A stretch of 13,690 bases of DNA, taken from Lachnospiraceae bacterium (lineage in GTDB: Bacteria > Bacillota > Clostridia > Lachnospirales > Lachnospiraceae). Below, piece by piece: positions 1 to 7,621 of the stretch; the first letter of the stretch is position 1, and each line of letters begins with the position of its first letter. The stretch is taken from contig SVEW01000061.1 in the NCBI GenBank assembly GCA_015057205.1, positions 1 through 13,690 on the forward strand, read 5' to 3'. The translations under genes and the position numbers were made by a program. Below the pieces are notes generated by a model that was not told where the DNA came from, did no database searches, and worked only from the letters and a program-made list of their open reading frames with translations.

Positions 1-781
1 AAAAGCCATCTGCCTGAAATGCCACATTTCGAATTCCAAAACGCATACACTTGCTTTCACCATTTCCTTGCAACGTTCCCTGTAAGGTATATAATTTCGG
101 ATGGTTTATATCCCATGCTTCTATATTGTTCAAGACAATTACCGTCTGATAAAACTGCTGCCCCTTTGTCACCTTTATTCTCTCGGAAGCTATGGACTTC
201 ATCTCATCCATTACCTCAAGAAGCAATTCATCCTCTGCCACTGCCTCACTTATGGTTACATCCACCATAAGTGTGGCGCATTTCGCTTCTGTATCTAATT
301 TCTTCGTTCGAACAAATACATCCGTAATATGTACCGGTTCCTTGACCTCTAAGTACACATCCCGATATATCCCACCGTAAGTCAGGTAATCCACCACATA
401 GCCAAACGGCGGCACGTTCAACGACTCTCTGCTATCCACTTCTACCCGTAAAAGGTTCTCGCCTCCAAACAAAAGCGCCCCAGACAAATCTACGGTAAAG
501 GCCGTATATCCGCAGGCATGCTGTCCCACCAATTGGTCATTGCAATATACTTTCGCCTTATGAGCCACGCCTTCAAAGGTTAAAAGCACACGCTTGCCTT
601 TCCACGCTTCCTTCGCTACAAATGTCTTCTCATACAAGGCCACCATCTGGTAGTCCTTCTCCGAAAAATAATGAAAAGGCAGTTCTTTCACCGTGTGTGG
701 AAGTCTTACCGATTCCCATTCTGTCAAATCATCTTCCGCCGGACAAAATCGCCATCCTTCATTAAAGTACTGTCGTTTCAT
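1..781 (-). CDS. Glycoside hydrolase family 2 (beta-galactosidase-like), N-terminal part, cut by window edge
   Basis: About 260 N-terminal residues of a GH2 glycosidase are visible; the stop and the catalytic TIM barrel lie beyond the left edge. The protein begins MKRQYFNEGWRFC. Residues to about 125 fit the GH2 sugar-binding jelly-roll (VEVDSRESLNVPPFGYVVDY, then LTYGGIYRDVYLEV). An Ig-like domain follows (from VHITDVFVRTK) and ends in RFGIRNVAFQADGF, the usual junction before the GH2 barrel. There is no signal peptide, so it is probably cytoplasmic and acts on imported oligosaccharides. The start is chosen for the site AAAGAGGGG a few bases upstream. It lies 12 bases after the TetR gene and is almost certainly co-transcribed with it. 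Family assignment is firm. Substrate (galactoside, glucuronide, mannoside) cannot be told without the barrel. Confidence 0.9.
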   Translation of the reverse strand, partial: MKRQYFNEGWRFCPAEDDLTEWESVRLPHTVKELPFHYFSEKDYQMVALYEKTFVAKEAWKGKRVLLTFEGVAHKAKVYCNDQLVGQHACGYTAFTVDLSGALLFGGENLLRVEVDSRESLNVPPFGYVVDYLTYGGIYRDVYLEVKEPVHITDVFVRTKKLDTEAKCATLMVDVTISEAVAEDELLLEVMDEMKSIASERIKVTKGQQFYQTVIVLNNIEAWDINHPKLYTLQGTLQGNGESKCMRFGIRNVAFQADGF

Positions 782-793
782 GTTCCCCTCTTT

Positions 794-1372
794 CTAGGCA
801 CGAATGCCATCCACCAAAATATCCACAACTTCCTGCAGCGCATCTGCATAGGTTATGTTATTTCGCACCAACACATCTCTTCTGAAAAACTGCTCTACCG
901 TTGCCTCGAAAACGGCTTTAAACAACTGAACATTAATAGGACGGACAACGCCTTCCCGGATTCCCTGTTCCAGCAAAGCAATGGTACTCTCCCATCCGGT
1001 CTCTAACCTTCTCTCGACCGCAGCATAAATCGTTGGATATTTCGCACGCAATTGATACAAAAGCGAGAAGTTAACATCTTTATACCCCTCCGGCAATACA
1101 CCCAAAATGGCACGAATTTTCTCTATTGTTGTAAGGTTCTTATTATCAAGAACCTTCTGTTCCTCGTTCTTGATTCCGTCAAAACAATAATCCACCATTT
1201 CCATAAACATGCTCTGTTTATCCTCAAATAACACATAAATCGTTTTCTTGCTCATGGAAACTTCGGATGCAATATCGTCCATGGTAAACTTTAATCCCTT
1301 CGCGTTAAAAACCCGAAGTGTCGCATCTAATACTTTGCTCTTAGCAGCCTGAATATCTTTTCCATTCATCAT
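794..1372 (-). CDS. TetR/AcrR-family transcriptional regulator
   Basis: The protein has 192 residues, normal for TetR repressors. Residues about 10-56 form the TetR HTH: KSKVLDATLRVFNAKGLKFT, then MDDIASEVSMSKKTIYVLFE, then DKQSMFMEMVDYCFD. The rest is the helical ligand/dimer domain. The start has two consecutive Met codons (1370-1372 and 1367-1369) behind a GGTGGA site; which is used cannot be told. It is the first gene of a two-gene operon with the GH2 enzyme, and its promoter is flanked by a dyad (see 1419-1450), so it probably represses itself and the glycosidase until a small ligand binds. The ligand is unknown. TetR control of a GH2 enzyme is less usual than LacI or AraC control. Confidence 0.92.
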   Translation of the reverse strand: MMNGKDIQAAKSKVLDATLRVFNAKGLKFTMDDIASEVSMSKKTIYVLFEDKQSMFMEMVDYCFDGIKNEEQKVLDNKNLTTIEKIRAILGVLPEGYKDVNFSLLYQLRAKYPTIYAAVERRLETGWESTIALLEQGIREGVVRPINVQLFKAVFEATVEQFFRRDVLVRNNITYADALQEVVDILVDGIRA

Positions 1373-1418
1373 TCATTCCACCGGTTACCGACTCTTCGGA
1401 AACCTTTCTCCTCTTCCT

Positions 1419-1450
1419 AGTTTCCTCCATTGTAGCACGTTTTGGAAACT
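1419..1450. promoter_or_regulatory. Inverted repeat, candidate TetR operator
   Basis: AGTTTCC (1419-1425) and GGAAACT (1444-1450) form a perfect 7-bp dyad with an 18-base spacer that contains the -10 box TACAAT. A further GGAAAC copy is at 1398-1403 and a GGTTTC copy near 1464. Binding here would block RNA polymerase, which fits an autoregulated TetR repressor. The protein-site link is inference. Confidence 0.5.
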
Positions 1451-1458
1451 ATACACAA
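1429..1458 (-). promoter_or_regulatory. Promoter of the TetR-GH2 operon
   Basis: On the minus strand TTGTGT (1453-1458) is followed after 18 bases by TACAAT (1429-1434). A TG one base upstream of the -10 makes it an extended -10. The -35 is weak (3 of 6), so the extended -10 probably matters. The -10 context ACGTGCTACAATGG is almost identical to that of the WbqC operon promoter at 7427-7440. Confidence 0.6.
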
Positions 1459-1536
1459 GAATCCGGTTTCACAAATCGATGTCCTTGTTTTTGTGCAATT
1501 TTCCCAATACACCTGCCCATCATACTGTTTTCGTTA

Positions 1537-1566
1537 TACAAAAATAAGGCACCCCAAGGGATGCCT
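1537..1566 (-). terminator. Rho-independent terminator of the WbqC-ABC operon
   Basis: On the minus strand AGGCATCCC and GGGGTGCCT (1547-1566) form a stem with a very short loop, including one G-T pair, followed by a T-rich run (1537-1546). It lies 6 bases after the ABC transporter stop codon. Confidence 0.85.
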
Positions 1567-1572
1567 CTTTCA

Positions 1573-3315
1573 CTAAAATTCATCTATTAACTTTTGTACT
1601 TCTTCCTGCCCAATCACCGTCACCTTTTTATCCGCAATTCGGTAAATGCGATCACACATGGAAAGAACCGATGGTCGGTGCGTCGTTAAGATTACGGTTT
1701 TCTTAGGATTTTTTTTCATAATATTATTCAAAATCCTTCGTTCCGTAGATACATCCAATGCCGATGTCGCCTCATCCATCAACAAAACCGGCGCATCCTT
1801 TAACAATGCCCGGGCAATGGATAAACGCTGATTCTGCCCTTCGGAAAAGCCGAGGCCATTTTCTCCCAACTCATGGGCAAGCCCTTCCGGCAGTTTTTTT
1901 ACAAAATCAAGAATGCAGGTAGTTTCCAGCACTTCTTCCAGTTCTTCTTCGCTAACATCTGCTTTTATCAACCGCATATTTTCCAAAATAGAACCTGCCA
2001 TCATGGTGTTTCCTTGAGGAACATAAGAAATCAATTGTCTGGTCTGCTTTCCCAGAGGCACTTGACCGCTCTCACCGGACGCACTCACATCCCCCTGCAA
2101 AGCCGTTACAATTCCGAGAATAATGCGCAACATAGTTGTCTTGCCTTCCCCGGAGGGACCCACCAGGGCAATAATCTCACCCGGATTTGCATAAAGGGAG
2201 GCACCCTCAAACACACTGTACCCGTTCCGATAGCGGAAAAACATATCTTTAATCCGCACCGAAACACCATGCTCCTTTGCTTCCATCGCAAAAGCACTTA
2301 TCTTGGAATCCTCTATCTCCTCTTCCTCATCATGCAAAAAAATCAGCTTTTTAACACGCTCCGCCGAGGCCACATACTCCATAATTGTCGGTATCATATT
2401 GAGAAGCGCTTTTAGCGCATCCCCTACCTGCAATGCTAAAAATGCCAAAACAGAAAGAGCACCAAAGGATATTACACCGCTGTGCACACGATAAAACATC
2501 CATCCTACACAGGCAATGGCACCTATAATTCCGGTTAAATACGTGGTTCCCCAGGACAACAGGGAATACTTGTTAGACTGCAAATCCACCGCTTTTCTAT
2601 GGGACTCGAATCCATCCATTTTATCGTAAAACAAATTTCCCAGATTGAATGCTTTAATCGCTTGAATGTTATTAAAGGTCTCTTTATTAAAAGACGTTAT
2701 ACGGGATTCAATTTCACGAATCTCCCGATGGGAATCATACACTTTTCCCATAAAAAGACGGGAAGCAATCAACATAACGGGACCAATAAGTACCGCTACC
2801 AGCACCATGGAATAATCCAGATATACAATGTAAAGTCCAGCGCAGATTATCAACGTAATCTTTGCAATCATAGTCGGCACAAGACTACTTGTATTCTGTG
2901 CCACGGTTTTGATATCCGATGTCAATCTGGTAATCAAGTCGCCGGAATGATACTCCGTAAGTTCTTCCCAGGAGGAATCCATAATCTTTCGGTACACCTT
3001 CATTTCCAGACTGTTAAACATGGAATTAAAGGTTCTGGCCGACACACGATTAGCCGTAATACTAAGCGCCGTATTTCCGATAAACAATGCTATCAGAACG
3101 ATTCCTGCCCGCACTAACTGTGTGGTATTATCCATAAGCGCCAAATCCACCACATTTCCAACCTTTGTGGTCATAAAAATGCCGTACAAGGCATGAATAA
3201 TTAAAAAGACCACATAAAGGCAGACCTTACCTCGATATTCCTTTAACTCCGTAAGACTCCATTTTAAGGTTTTGCCAATGTTTATAAAAATCCTTCTTTT
3301 TTCCTTTTTTAACAT
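1573..3315 (-). CDS. ABC exporter, fused permease and ATPase (half-transporter)
   Basis: A type IV ABC exporter half-transporter of 580 residues from the chosen start. Residues about 30-310 hold six membrane segments, beginning CLYVVFLIIHALYGIFMTT. The ATPase domain has Walker A GPSGEGKTT (386-394), Q-loop YVPQGN (Q434), signature FSEGQ in place of LSGGQ (490-494), Walker B VLLMDEATSALD (from 510) and switch His546 in TTHRPS. It should work as a homodimer in the membrane, exporting a lipid-linked or small product. The start is taken at 3315 (MLKKEKRR) because AAGGAG lies 9 bases upstream and it is 5 bases after the aminotransferase stop; the longer form from 3360 would overlap that gene by 40 bases. 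It is the last gene of the five-gene operon, which suggests it exports what the cassette makes. The substrate is not known. Confidence 0.93.
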   Translation of the reverse strand: MLKKEKRRIFINIGKTLKWSLTELKEYRGKVCLYVVFLIIHALYGIFMTTKVGNVVDLALMDNTTQLVRAGIVLIALFIGNTALSITANRVSARTFNSMFNSLEMKVYRKIMDSSWEELTEYHSGDLITRLTSDIKTVAQNTSSLVPTMIAKITLIICAGLYIVYLDYSMVLVAVLIGPVMLIASRLFMGKVYDSHREIREIESRITSFNKETFNNIQAIKAFNLGNLFYDKMDGFESHRKAVDLQSNKYSLLSWGTTYLTGIIGAIACVGWMFYRVHSGVISFGALSVLAFLALQVGDALKALLNMIPTIMEYVASAERVKKLIFLHDEEEEIEDSKISAFAMEAKEHGVSVRIKDMFFRYRNGYSVFEGASLYANPGEIIALVGPSGEGKTTMLRIILGIVTALQGDVSASGESGQVPLGKQTRQLISYVPQGNTMMAGSILENMRLIKADVSEEELEEVLETTCILDFVKKLPEGLAHELGENGLGFSEGQNQRLSIARALLKDAPVLLMDEATSALDVSTERRILNNIMKKNPKKTVILTTHRPSVLSMCDRIYRIADKKVTVIGQEEVQKLIDEF

Positions 3316-3320
3316 CCCCT

Positions 3321-4442
3321 CTATCTCCTTATACCCATCGCTTCTTTTATCAGCTCGCAAATGCGAAATACATCGGTTTCTGCCAAATCCGAATACAACG
3401 GTAAGGTAAGTACCTGCGAAGCCACTCTCTCAGCCACCGGCGTCTTTCCCTGAAAGCCCGCTTCTTTGTAGCAATCAAAGGAATTGGTAAGCGGGTAAAA
3501 GTATTTCCGCGTAAATACATTATGCTCTTCTAAATGTTTCTTCACATCATCCCGGGTCACCCCTAATGTCTGCGCATCAAACAGCACCGGACAATAGGCA
3601 TAATTGCTTACCACATCTTCCCGATATGCCGTCAGCATCCGCACACCCGGTATGCCGGACAACTCTGTCCGGTATATATCGTAAGCCTCTTTTCTTCCAG
3701 TCCGGTATTCCTCAAAATGTTTCAGATTGCAAAGTCCCATGGCCGCTTCAAATTCGTTCATTTTGGCATTTGCGCCCACGAATGCAACCTCTTCCTCATT
3801 CATAATTCCGAAATTGGACAACTGATAAACCCGCAAAGCCTCTTCTTTGTCATGAAGTGCTACGCAACCACCCTCAATGGTGTGAAAGGCTTTCGTTGCA
3901 TGAAAGGAAAACATAGATGCATCCCCGTAGGTTGCAATACTTTTGCCCCCTACTGTCATGCCAAAAGCATGCGCCGCATCATAAATCACCTTCAGCCCAT
4001 GCTTTTTGGCAATGGCTTCGATTCGTTCCACATTACAGGGAAAACCATACACATGAACCGGCAATATCGCCACGGTCTTTTCCGTAATCAATGCTTCAAT
4101 TTTCTCCTCGTCTATAGTACCGTCGCTTTCCTTAATATCACAGAATACCGGCGTACAGCCGCTTCGCACAATGGCATGGGTTGTAGAGGCGAAGGTAAAG
4201 GGGGTTGTAATGATTTCACCATGTAACTCCATAGCCTGCAAAACCATCTCCAACGCCATATGTCCATTACACATCGGCATGCAATATTCCATTCCAAAAT
4301 AAGCCTTCAATTCCTCCATAAACTGTCGCACATATTTTCCCCAATTCGTCAAATATCTGCTTTTCCAAATGTCCTTCACCATCTCCATATACTCTTCCAT
4401 AGGTGGCAGCGATGGTTTGGTCACAAAAATCTTCTCATCCAT
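3321..4442 (-). CDS. DegT/DnrJ/EryC1/StrS-family sugar aminotransferase (VioA/FdtB-like)
   Basis: A PLP-dependent aminotransferase of 373 residues, full length for the family. PLP-binding features are visible: TTPFTFASTTHAI (79-91), VIYDAAHAFG with Asp155 (PLP pyridine contact) and His158, and SFHATKAFHTIEGG with the Schiff-base Lys184. This active-site wording is closest to dTDP-4-keto-6-deoxyhexose 4-aminotransferases (VioA type), which make amino sugars for surface glycans; the sub-family call is from memory. The start follows GAGGA, and the gene begins 3 bases after the ATP-grasp stop. No NDP-sugar dehydratase or epimerase is in the window, so the keto-sugar would come from elsewhere. The amine it creates is a natural acceptor for the ATP-grasp ligase encoded just before it. 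Confidence 0.92.
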   Translation of the reverse strand: MDEKIFVTKPSLPPMEEYMEMVKDIWKSRYLTNWGKYVRQFMEELKAYFGMEYCMPMCNGHMALEMVLQAMELHGEIITTPFTFASTTHAIVRSGCTPVFCDIKESDGTIDEEKIEALITEKTVAILPVHVYGFPCNVERIEAIAKKHGLKVIYDAAHAFGMTVGGKSIATYGDASMFSFHATKAFHTIEGGCVALHDKEEALRVYQLSNFGIMNEEEVAFVGANAKMNEFEAAMGLCNLKHFEEYRTGRKEAYDIYRTELSGIPGVRMLTAYREDVVSNYAYCPVLFDAQTLGVTRDDVKKHLEEHNVFTRKYFYPLTNSFDCYKEAGFQGKTPVAERVASQVLTLPLYSDLAETDVFRICELIKEAMGIRR

Positions 4443-4445
4443 ACT

Positions 4446-5690
4446 TTATCCTCGCAAAACCGCCTGACCATCTATGTAATCATAGCGACGAACCATATCA
4501 TTGCCATTCTCGTCTAAAATTACGAGATACTCATTTACAGTTTCTACAAATGTCCACAAAGCCTCCTTACCTTCTTCCGTTTCTACAACATACATGTATC
4601 CAAAAATCTGTCGCATTCCGGAATTCGGCAATATGGTATCGCCAAGCTTCTTTTCAGAAGTAACTACCAAATTTGCGTATCTTCCCATAATTTCGTCGAT
4701 TCCATCTATCTTTGAAATTCTACCCGGGTTTAACCAAATAACATACACTTTCGCGTTTACTATGTTCTTTTTTTCCTCCACTTTTCCAATCACATTCGGA
4801 AAAACACTTCGCAGAACATTTAGACATAACCGTTCCTGTGTCAGCGGAGACATTCTCCCTCCCGGAAGCCGATAATTCATTTCAATAATTGTTATTTCAT
4901 CCTCCCCAGCAATTGCCTGCACGCTTCCAGCGCCGCTTTCGCACCCAAGGTCACGAAACAATGCTTGTAAAGGCTGCATCAATTTATTTTTATACTTCTC
5001 TAGTTGCAAGGATGGAACCATTCCAAAAATAAATGGTAGCGAATCCGTACTACTTCTCATGCTCTCTATTGACTCAATAAGCTGTGCTTCTCCATCTTCG
5101 AACATAATTAACAAAAAGATTTGCACTCCTTGACAAAATTTCTCTACCACAACCCGCTTTGAAGGTGAATGCAACAATGCGTCCTGATAACCAAACCTGA
5201 GTTCCTGCTCATTTTGACATATGTGCATTCCCAAACTACTACATCCATCTACAGGCTTCACCACCACCGGATAAGCTATTCTCTGCAAAGCATCCTCTAA
5301 AGAATCCCCTTCTGCCAAATAATCTTCTGCAACAGGAAGCCCATGTTTTCTGCAAGTTTTTTTAAATGCTTGCTTATCATTCGTTATTTCCCACGCCTTG
5401 TCCGGTACGTAAAATGGAAAGCCAAGTCGTTTTGACAGTTCGCGACAGGTAGCCATACATAATTCACCCGCTCCGCAAACCACACCTGTAACCCCACTTT
5501 TTTTTGCCATCTCTTCCAACGCATCATAATCCGTCACGCTAATATCCCAACTCTCATCCGCTAACAGCTTAACCGGGGATTCGCTCTTTGGCAAATAATC
5601 CGCTACAATGGTGTATATATTTCTTTCTTTTGCCTGATGAATTAAACAATCAACATGGTAGTTGTTTCCTAGAATTAATAGTTTTTCCAT
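4446..5690 (-). CDS. ATP-grasp ligase, carboxylate-amine type
   Basis: A 414-residue ATP-grasp enzyme of the biotin-carboxylase/carbamoyl-phosphate-synthetase-like group. It has an N-terminal Rossmann-like pre-ATP-grasp domain (MEKLLILGNNYHVDCLIHQA, residues 1-100), the nucleotide-binding YPVVVKPVDGCSSLGM (140-155), and the metal-binding IIEMNYRLPGGR with Glu270, Asn272 and Arg274. The C-terminal 100 residues form a further domain of the kind seen in stand-alone ligases. Such enzymes activate a carboxylate as acyl phosphate and join it to an amine, making an amide or peptide bond. The start follows GAGGGGG, 5 bases after the glycosyltransferase stop. Sitting between a glycosyltransferase and an amino-sugar-forming transaminase, it may attach an amino acid or other acid to an amino sugar; that is inference. 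It is not a housekeeping purine or carbamoyl-phosphate enzyme judging by length and context. Confidence 0.85.
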   Translation of the reverse strand: MEKLLILGNNYHVDCLIHQAKERNIYTIVADYLPKSESPVKLLADESWDISVTDYDALEEMAKKSGVTGVVCGAGELCMATCRELSKRLGFPFYVPDKAWEITNDKQAFKKTCRKHGLPVAEDYLAEGDSLEDALQRIAYPVVVKPVDGCSSLGMHICQNEQELRFGYQDALLHSPSKRVVVEKFCQGVQIFLLIMFEDGEAQLIESIESMRSSTDSLPFIFGMVPSLQLEKYKNKLMQPLQALFRDLGCESGAGSVQAIAGEDEITIIEMNYRLPGGRMSPLTQERLCLNVLRSVFPNVIGKVEEKKNIVNAKVYVIWLNPGRISKIDGIDEIMGRYANLVVTSEKKLGDTILPNSGMRQIFGYMYVVETEEGKEALWTFVETVNEYLVILDENGNDMVRRYDYIDGQAVLRG

Positions 5691-5695
5691 CCCCC

Positions 5696-6643
5696 TCAGC
5701 TTCTCCTTAGCAGTAATTTAATCTTTGTGCAAAAAAACGCTAACTTCGATTTGTAATCAGCTTGTATCGCCCTTTGGAGTTTTACAAACTCGTTTGCCGA
5801 AAAATGATTTCGATTATCGTACAATTTTTTCAATTCATAATTCCTACGCTTGTCGAAACAAAGGGGCAATCCTAGCATCTGCGCAACCTGTTCTAAAATC
5901 TGCAACCCTTTAAGATACTGCATCAGATTCTCTACACTATAGAAATCATTCTTCGACGACCAGGAACCGCTTTCCACGTTCATCATCCGCCGATAAGCTG
6001 CTACCTCTTCATCCATTACGTGCATTTTCCCCAAGGAAAGCATGCATAAAACCAGCATACGATCAATCATCTGGCTGGCATCAATCTGAATACTCTGCAT
6101 CTTCTTCATCAATTCCCCATATGCAACCTTTCGATAAACCGCCGTTGCCGTCTGTCCAGGCAAAAGGTAATCCTTGAATTCTTTGATGGTATATTCACCA
6201 CCCGTTTTCACAAATCCACTGTATTGCTCCACTTCCGGATGTCGCCTCTCCTCTTCGTCCACGATAATACACTTTCCAAACACCGCAATATAATCCGGGT
6301 GTGTATCCAAAAAATCAACCTGTTTCTGAAGCTTATCCTCATCAATCCAATAGTCATCGCCTTCAATAAAAGCAACGTACTCCCCCTTGGCTCTCGCAAC
6401 CAAATCCATAGCATTCCCTGTCATTCCCAGGTTCTTCTCGCGAATATAAGGCACAATAATATCCGGATATTTTTCCGCATATTCCCGTACAACCGCTGCC
6501 GTATTGTCGGTGGAACAATCCTCACCTACCAAAACCTCATATTTAAAATTCACCTTCTGCTCCACAATGCTTTGAAGCGTATGTGGCAAAAACTTCTCGT
6601 GATTATACGTTGCCGTAACCACACTTACCTTAACTTCGTTCAC
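5696..6643 (-). CDS. Family 2 glycosyltransferase (GT-A fold)
   Basis: A 315-residue GT2 enzyme. It opens VSVVTATYNHEKFLPHTLQS (6-25), with EDCSTDNT (41-48) in the nucleotide-binding part and the metal-binding IEGDDYW (93-99, the DxD equivalent). No membrane span is evident, so it is a cytosolic or peripheral enzyme transferring a sugar from an NDP-sugar, as in WcaA-type enzymes of surface polysaccharide loci. The start is GTG (6641-6643). Its site GGAGG overlaps the TAG stop of the WbqC-like gene, so the two are translationally coupled. Acceptor and donor cannot be told. The last 40 residues are basic (KLAFFCTKIKLLLRRS), which may help membrane association. Confidence 0.92.
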   Translation of the reverse strand: MNEVKVSVVTATYNHEKFLPHTLQSIVEQKVNFKYEVLVGEDCSTDNTAAVVREYAEKYPDIIVPYIREKNLGMTGNAMDLVARAKGEYVAFIEGDDYWIDEDKLQKQVDFLDTHPDYIAVFGKCIIVDEEERRHPEVEQYSGFVKTGGEYTIKEFKDYLLPGQTATAVYRKVAYGELMKKMQSIQIDASQMIDRMLVLCMLSLGKMHVMDEEVAAYRRMMNVESGSWSSKNDFYSVENLMQYLKGLQILEQVAQMLGLPLCFDKRRNYELKKLYDNRNHFSANEFVKLQRAIQADYKSKLAFFCTKIKLLLRRS

Positions 6644-6654
6644 CTTTCCCCCTC

Positions 6655-7368
6655 CTATAACAAGTCATAATCATCTAACATTTCATTCACTGCATCTACG
6701 GAGTTAAACATCATAACATCCAAAATCGACAATGCCGGCACAAACTCTGCCGCCCCCTGTTCATACGGACGCAACCGATTCTGCGCAAACTCAATATTCA
6801 ATCCATTTGCCCGATACTTCTCCGCATTATAAAAGGTCTTGCCCAGGGGTGCATTCCGATAAGTGTCCACCCCTTCAAATTGCTTACATACCACGATTCC
6901 CCAATCATCCGGTTCCATGTTTTCCTTTTCCGCAAGCCCTAGCTCAGACAACCGATAGGTGGGTGTCTGTATCCCCAACCTCTGACAAACCAATTGATTA
7001 GAACGAATGTTTAATTCAGCCAGATTCTCATATTTTCCCGCAAACAGCTCGTCCAACATGTCCAAAACCTCATTATAATAAGGTGCACGTTTCTTGTAGG
7101 CCAGCAATTTATTATAAATATCCTGCTCCCATGTCCGTTCATACGCAATTTCCATCTGATTAATGGCCGTATCCCTTGCCGCACGCTTCAAGGGAACCGT
7201 AATTGTCAATGGCGCATTTTCACAGGACAATATGCGGTTCCGATTCATCCATCCATGTCGTGTATATTGCAAAGAATCTGCATACACGTGAATATCTACA
7301 TGTTTCATTATGGAAAAATAGCCAATATATGGGAAAAAATACGGTTGATGTAGTGATAATGTTTTCAT
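6655..7368 (-). CDS. WbqC-like family protein
   Basis: A 237-residue member of the WbqC-like family (normal length about 230-240). The N-terminus LHQPYFFPYIGYF (6-18) followed by HGWMNRNRIL (38-47) is the family hallmark. Members occur in O-antigen and other glycan or natural-product loci, next to sugar aminotransferases and glycosyltransferases; their reaction is not established to my knowledge. No signal peptide or membrane span is seen. It is the first gene of the five-gene cassette, with the site AAAGAGGATC before ATG and a promoter 60 bases upstream. It may act on the amino-sugar or the amide made by its neighbours. Confidence 0.9.
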   Translation of the reverse strand: MKTLSLHQPYFFPYIGYFSIMKHVDIHVYADSLQYTRHGWMNRNRILSCENAPLTITVPLKRAARDTAINQMEIAYERTWEQDIYNKLLAYKKRAPYYNEVLDMLDELFAGKYENLAELNIRSNQLVCQRLGIQTPTYRLSELGLAEKENMEPDDWGIVVCKQFEGVDTYRNAPLGKTFYNAEKYRANGLNIEFAQNRLRPYEQGAAEFVPALSILDVMMFNSVDAVNEMLDDYDLL

Positions 7369-7384
7369 GTTTGATCCTCTTTAT

Positions 7385-7408
7385 GATTTATAATGTACAT
7401 TATGAAAC
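7385..7408. promoter_or_regulatory. Palindrome in the WbqC operon 5' leader, candidate operator
   Basis: ATAATGTACATTAT (7390-7403) is a perfect 14-bp palindrome, with some further matching bases out to 7385 and 7408. It lies about 20-40 bases downstream of the predicted transcription start, between the promoter and the ribosome binding site, where a repressor would block transcription. Confidence 0.45.
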
Positions 7409-7428
7409 GAAAAAACACTTATGCGACC

Positions 7429-7457
7429 ATTATAGCACGTATAAATTTAGACTGCAA
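7429..7457 (-). promoter_or_regulatory. Promoter of the five-gene WbqC-ABC operon
   Basis: On the minus strand TTGCAG (7452-7457), a 17-base spacer, then TATAAT (7429-7434), with TG one base before it (extended -10). It lies about 60 bases upstream of the WbqC-like start codon. A perfect inverted repeat CATTGCAAAAGCAATG (7465-7480) sits just upstream of the -35 and could be an activator or repressor site. Confidence 0.75.
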
Positions 7458-7514
7458 GAAACTCCATTGCAAAAGCAATGAATCGTCATTTCGTTCAGCA
7501 TGTGTACATAAACG

Positions 7515-7543
7515 TTGAATTTATAAGGAATATGCGATATACT
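7515..7543 (+). promoter_or_regulatory. Plus-strand promoter-like sequence without a downstream gene
   Basis: TTGAAT (7515-7520), a 17-base spacer, then TATACT (7538-7543). This is a good sigma-70-type match. The start point near 7550 would run straight into the dyad at 7561-7620 and then antisense to the 136-residue membrane protein. No plus-strand coding region follows. Confidence 0.4.
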
Positions 7544-7560
7544 TCAGTCTTTAAACGGTG

Positions 7561-7620
7561 ATACACCCCATCGGGTATACTCGCAAGCGTTTTTCGCTTT
7601 TTATACCCGATAGGGTGTAT
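7561..7620. repeat. 60-nt near-perfect inverted repeat with nested hairpin
   Basis: ATACACCCCATCGGGTATA (7561-7579) pairs with TATACCCGATAGGGTGTAT (7602-7620), 18 of 19 bases; the odd pair is G-U in the minus-strand RNA, so that RNA is fully paired. Inside is a small hairpin AAGCG-TTTTT-CGCTT (7585-7599). It begins 2 bases after the stop of the 136-residue gene, so it may protect or terminate that transcript, though no T-run follows on the minus strand. Each arm is itself an imperfect dyad (ACCC..GGGT), so it may also be a doubled protein-binding site. Confidence 0.75.
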
Positions 7621-7621
7621 T

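Noticed and set aside
2599..3117. Plus-strand 172-codon open frame opposite the ABC exporter
   Set aside because: The minus strand encodes clear exporter membrane segments; the plus frame has no ribosome site or domain.
3316..3360. Longer start for the ABC exporter (MRADKRSDGY)
   Set aside because: It overlaps the aminotransferase by 40 bases and lacks a ribosome site, whereas 3315 has AAGGAG at good spacing.
7479..7562. Plus-strand 27-codon frame starting MNRHFVQHV
   Set aside because: No ribosome site, and it covers promoter-like sequence and the region before the long dyad; no peptide-like features.
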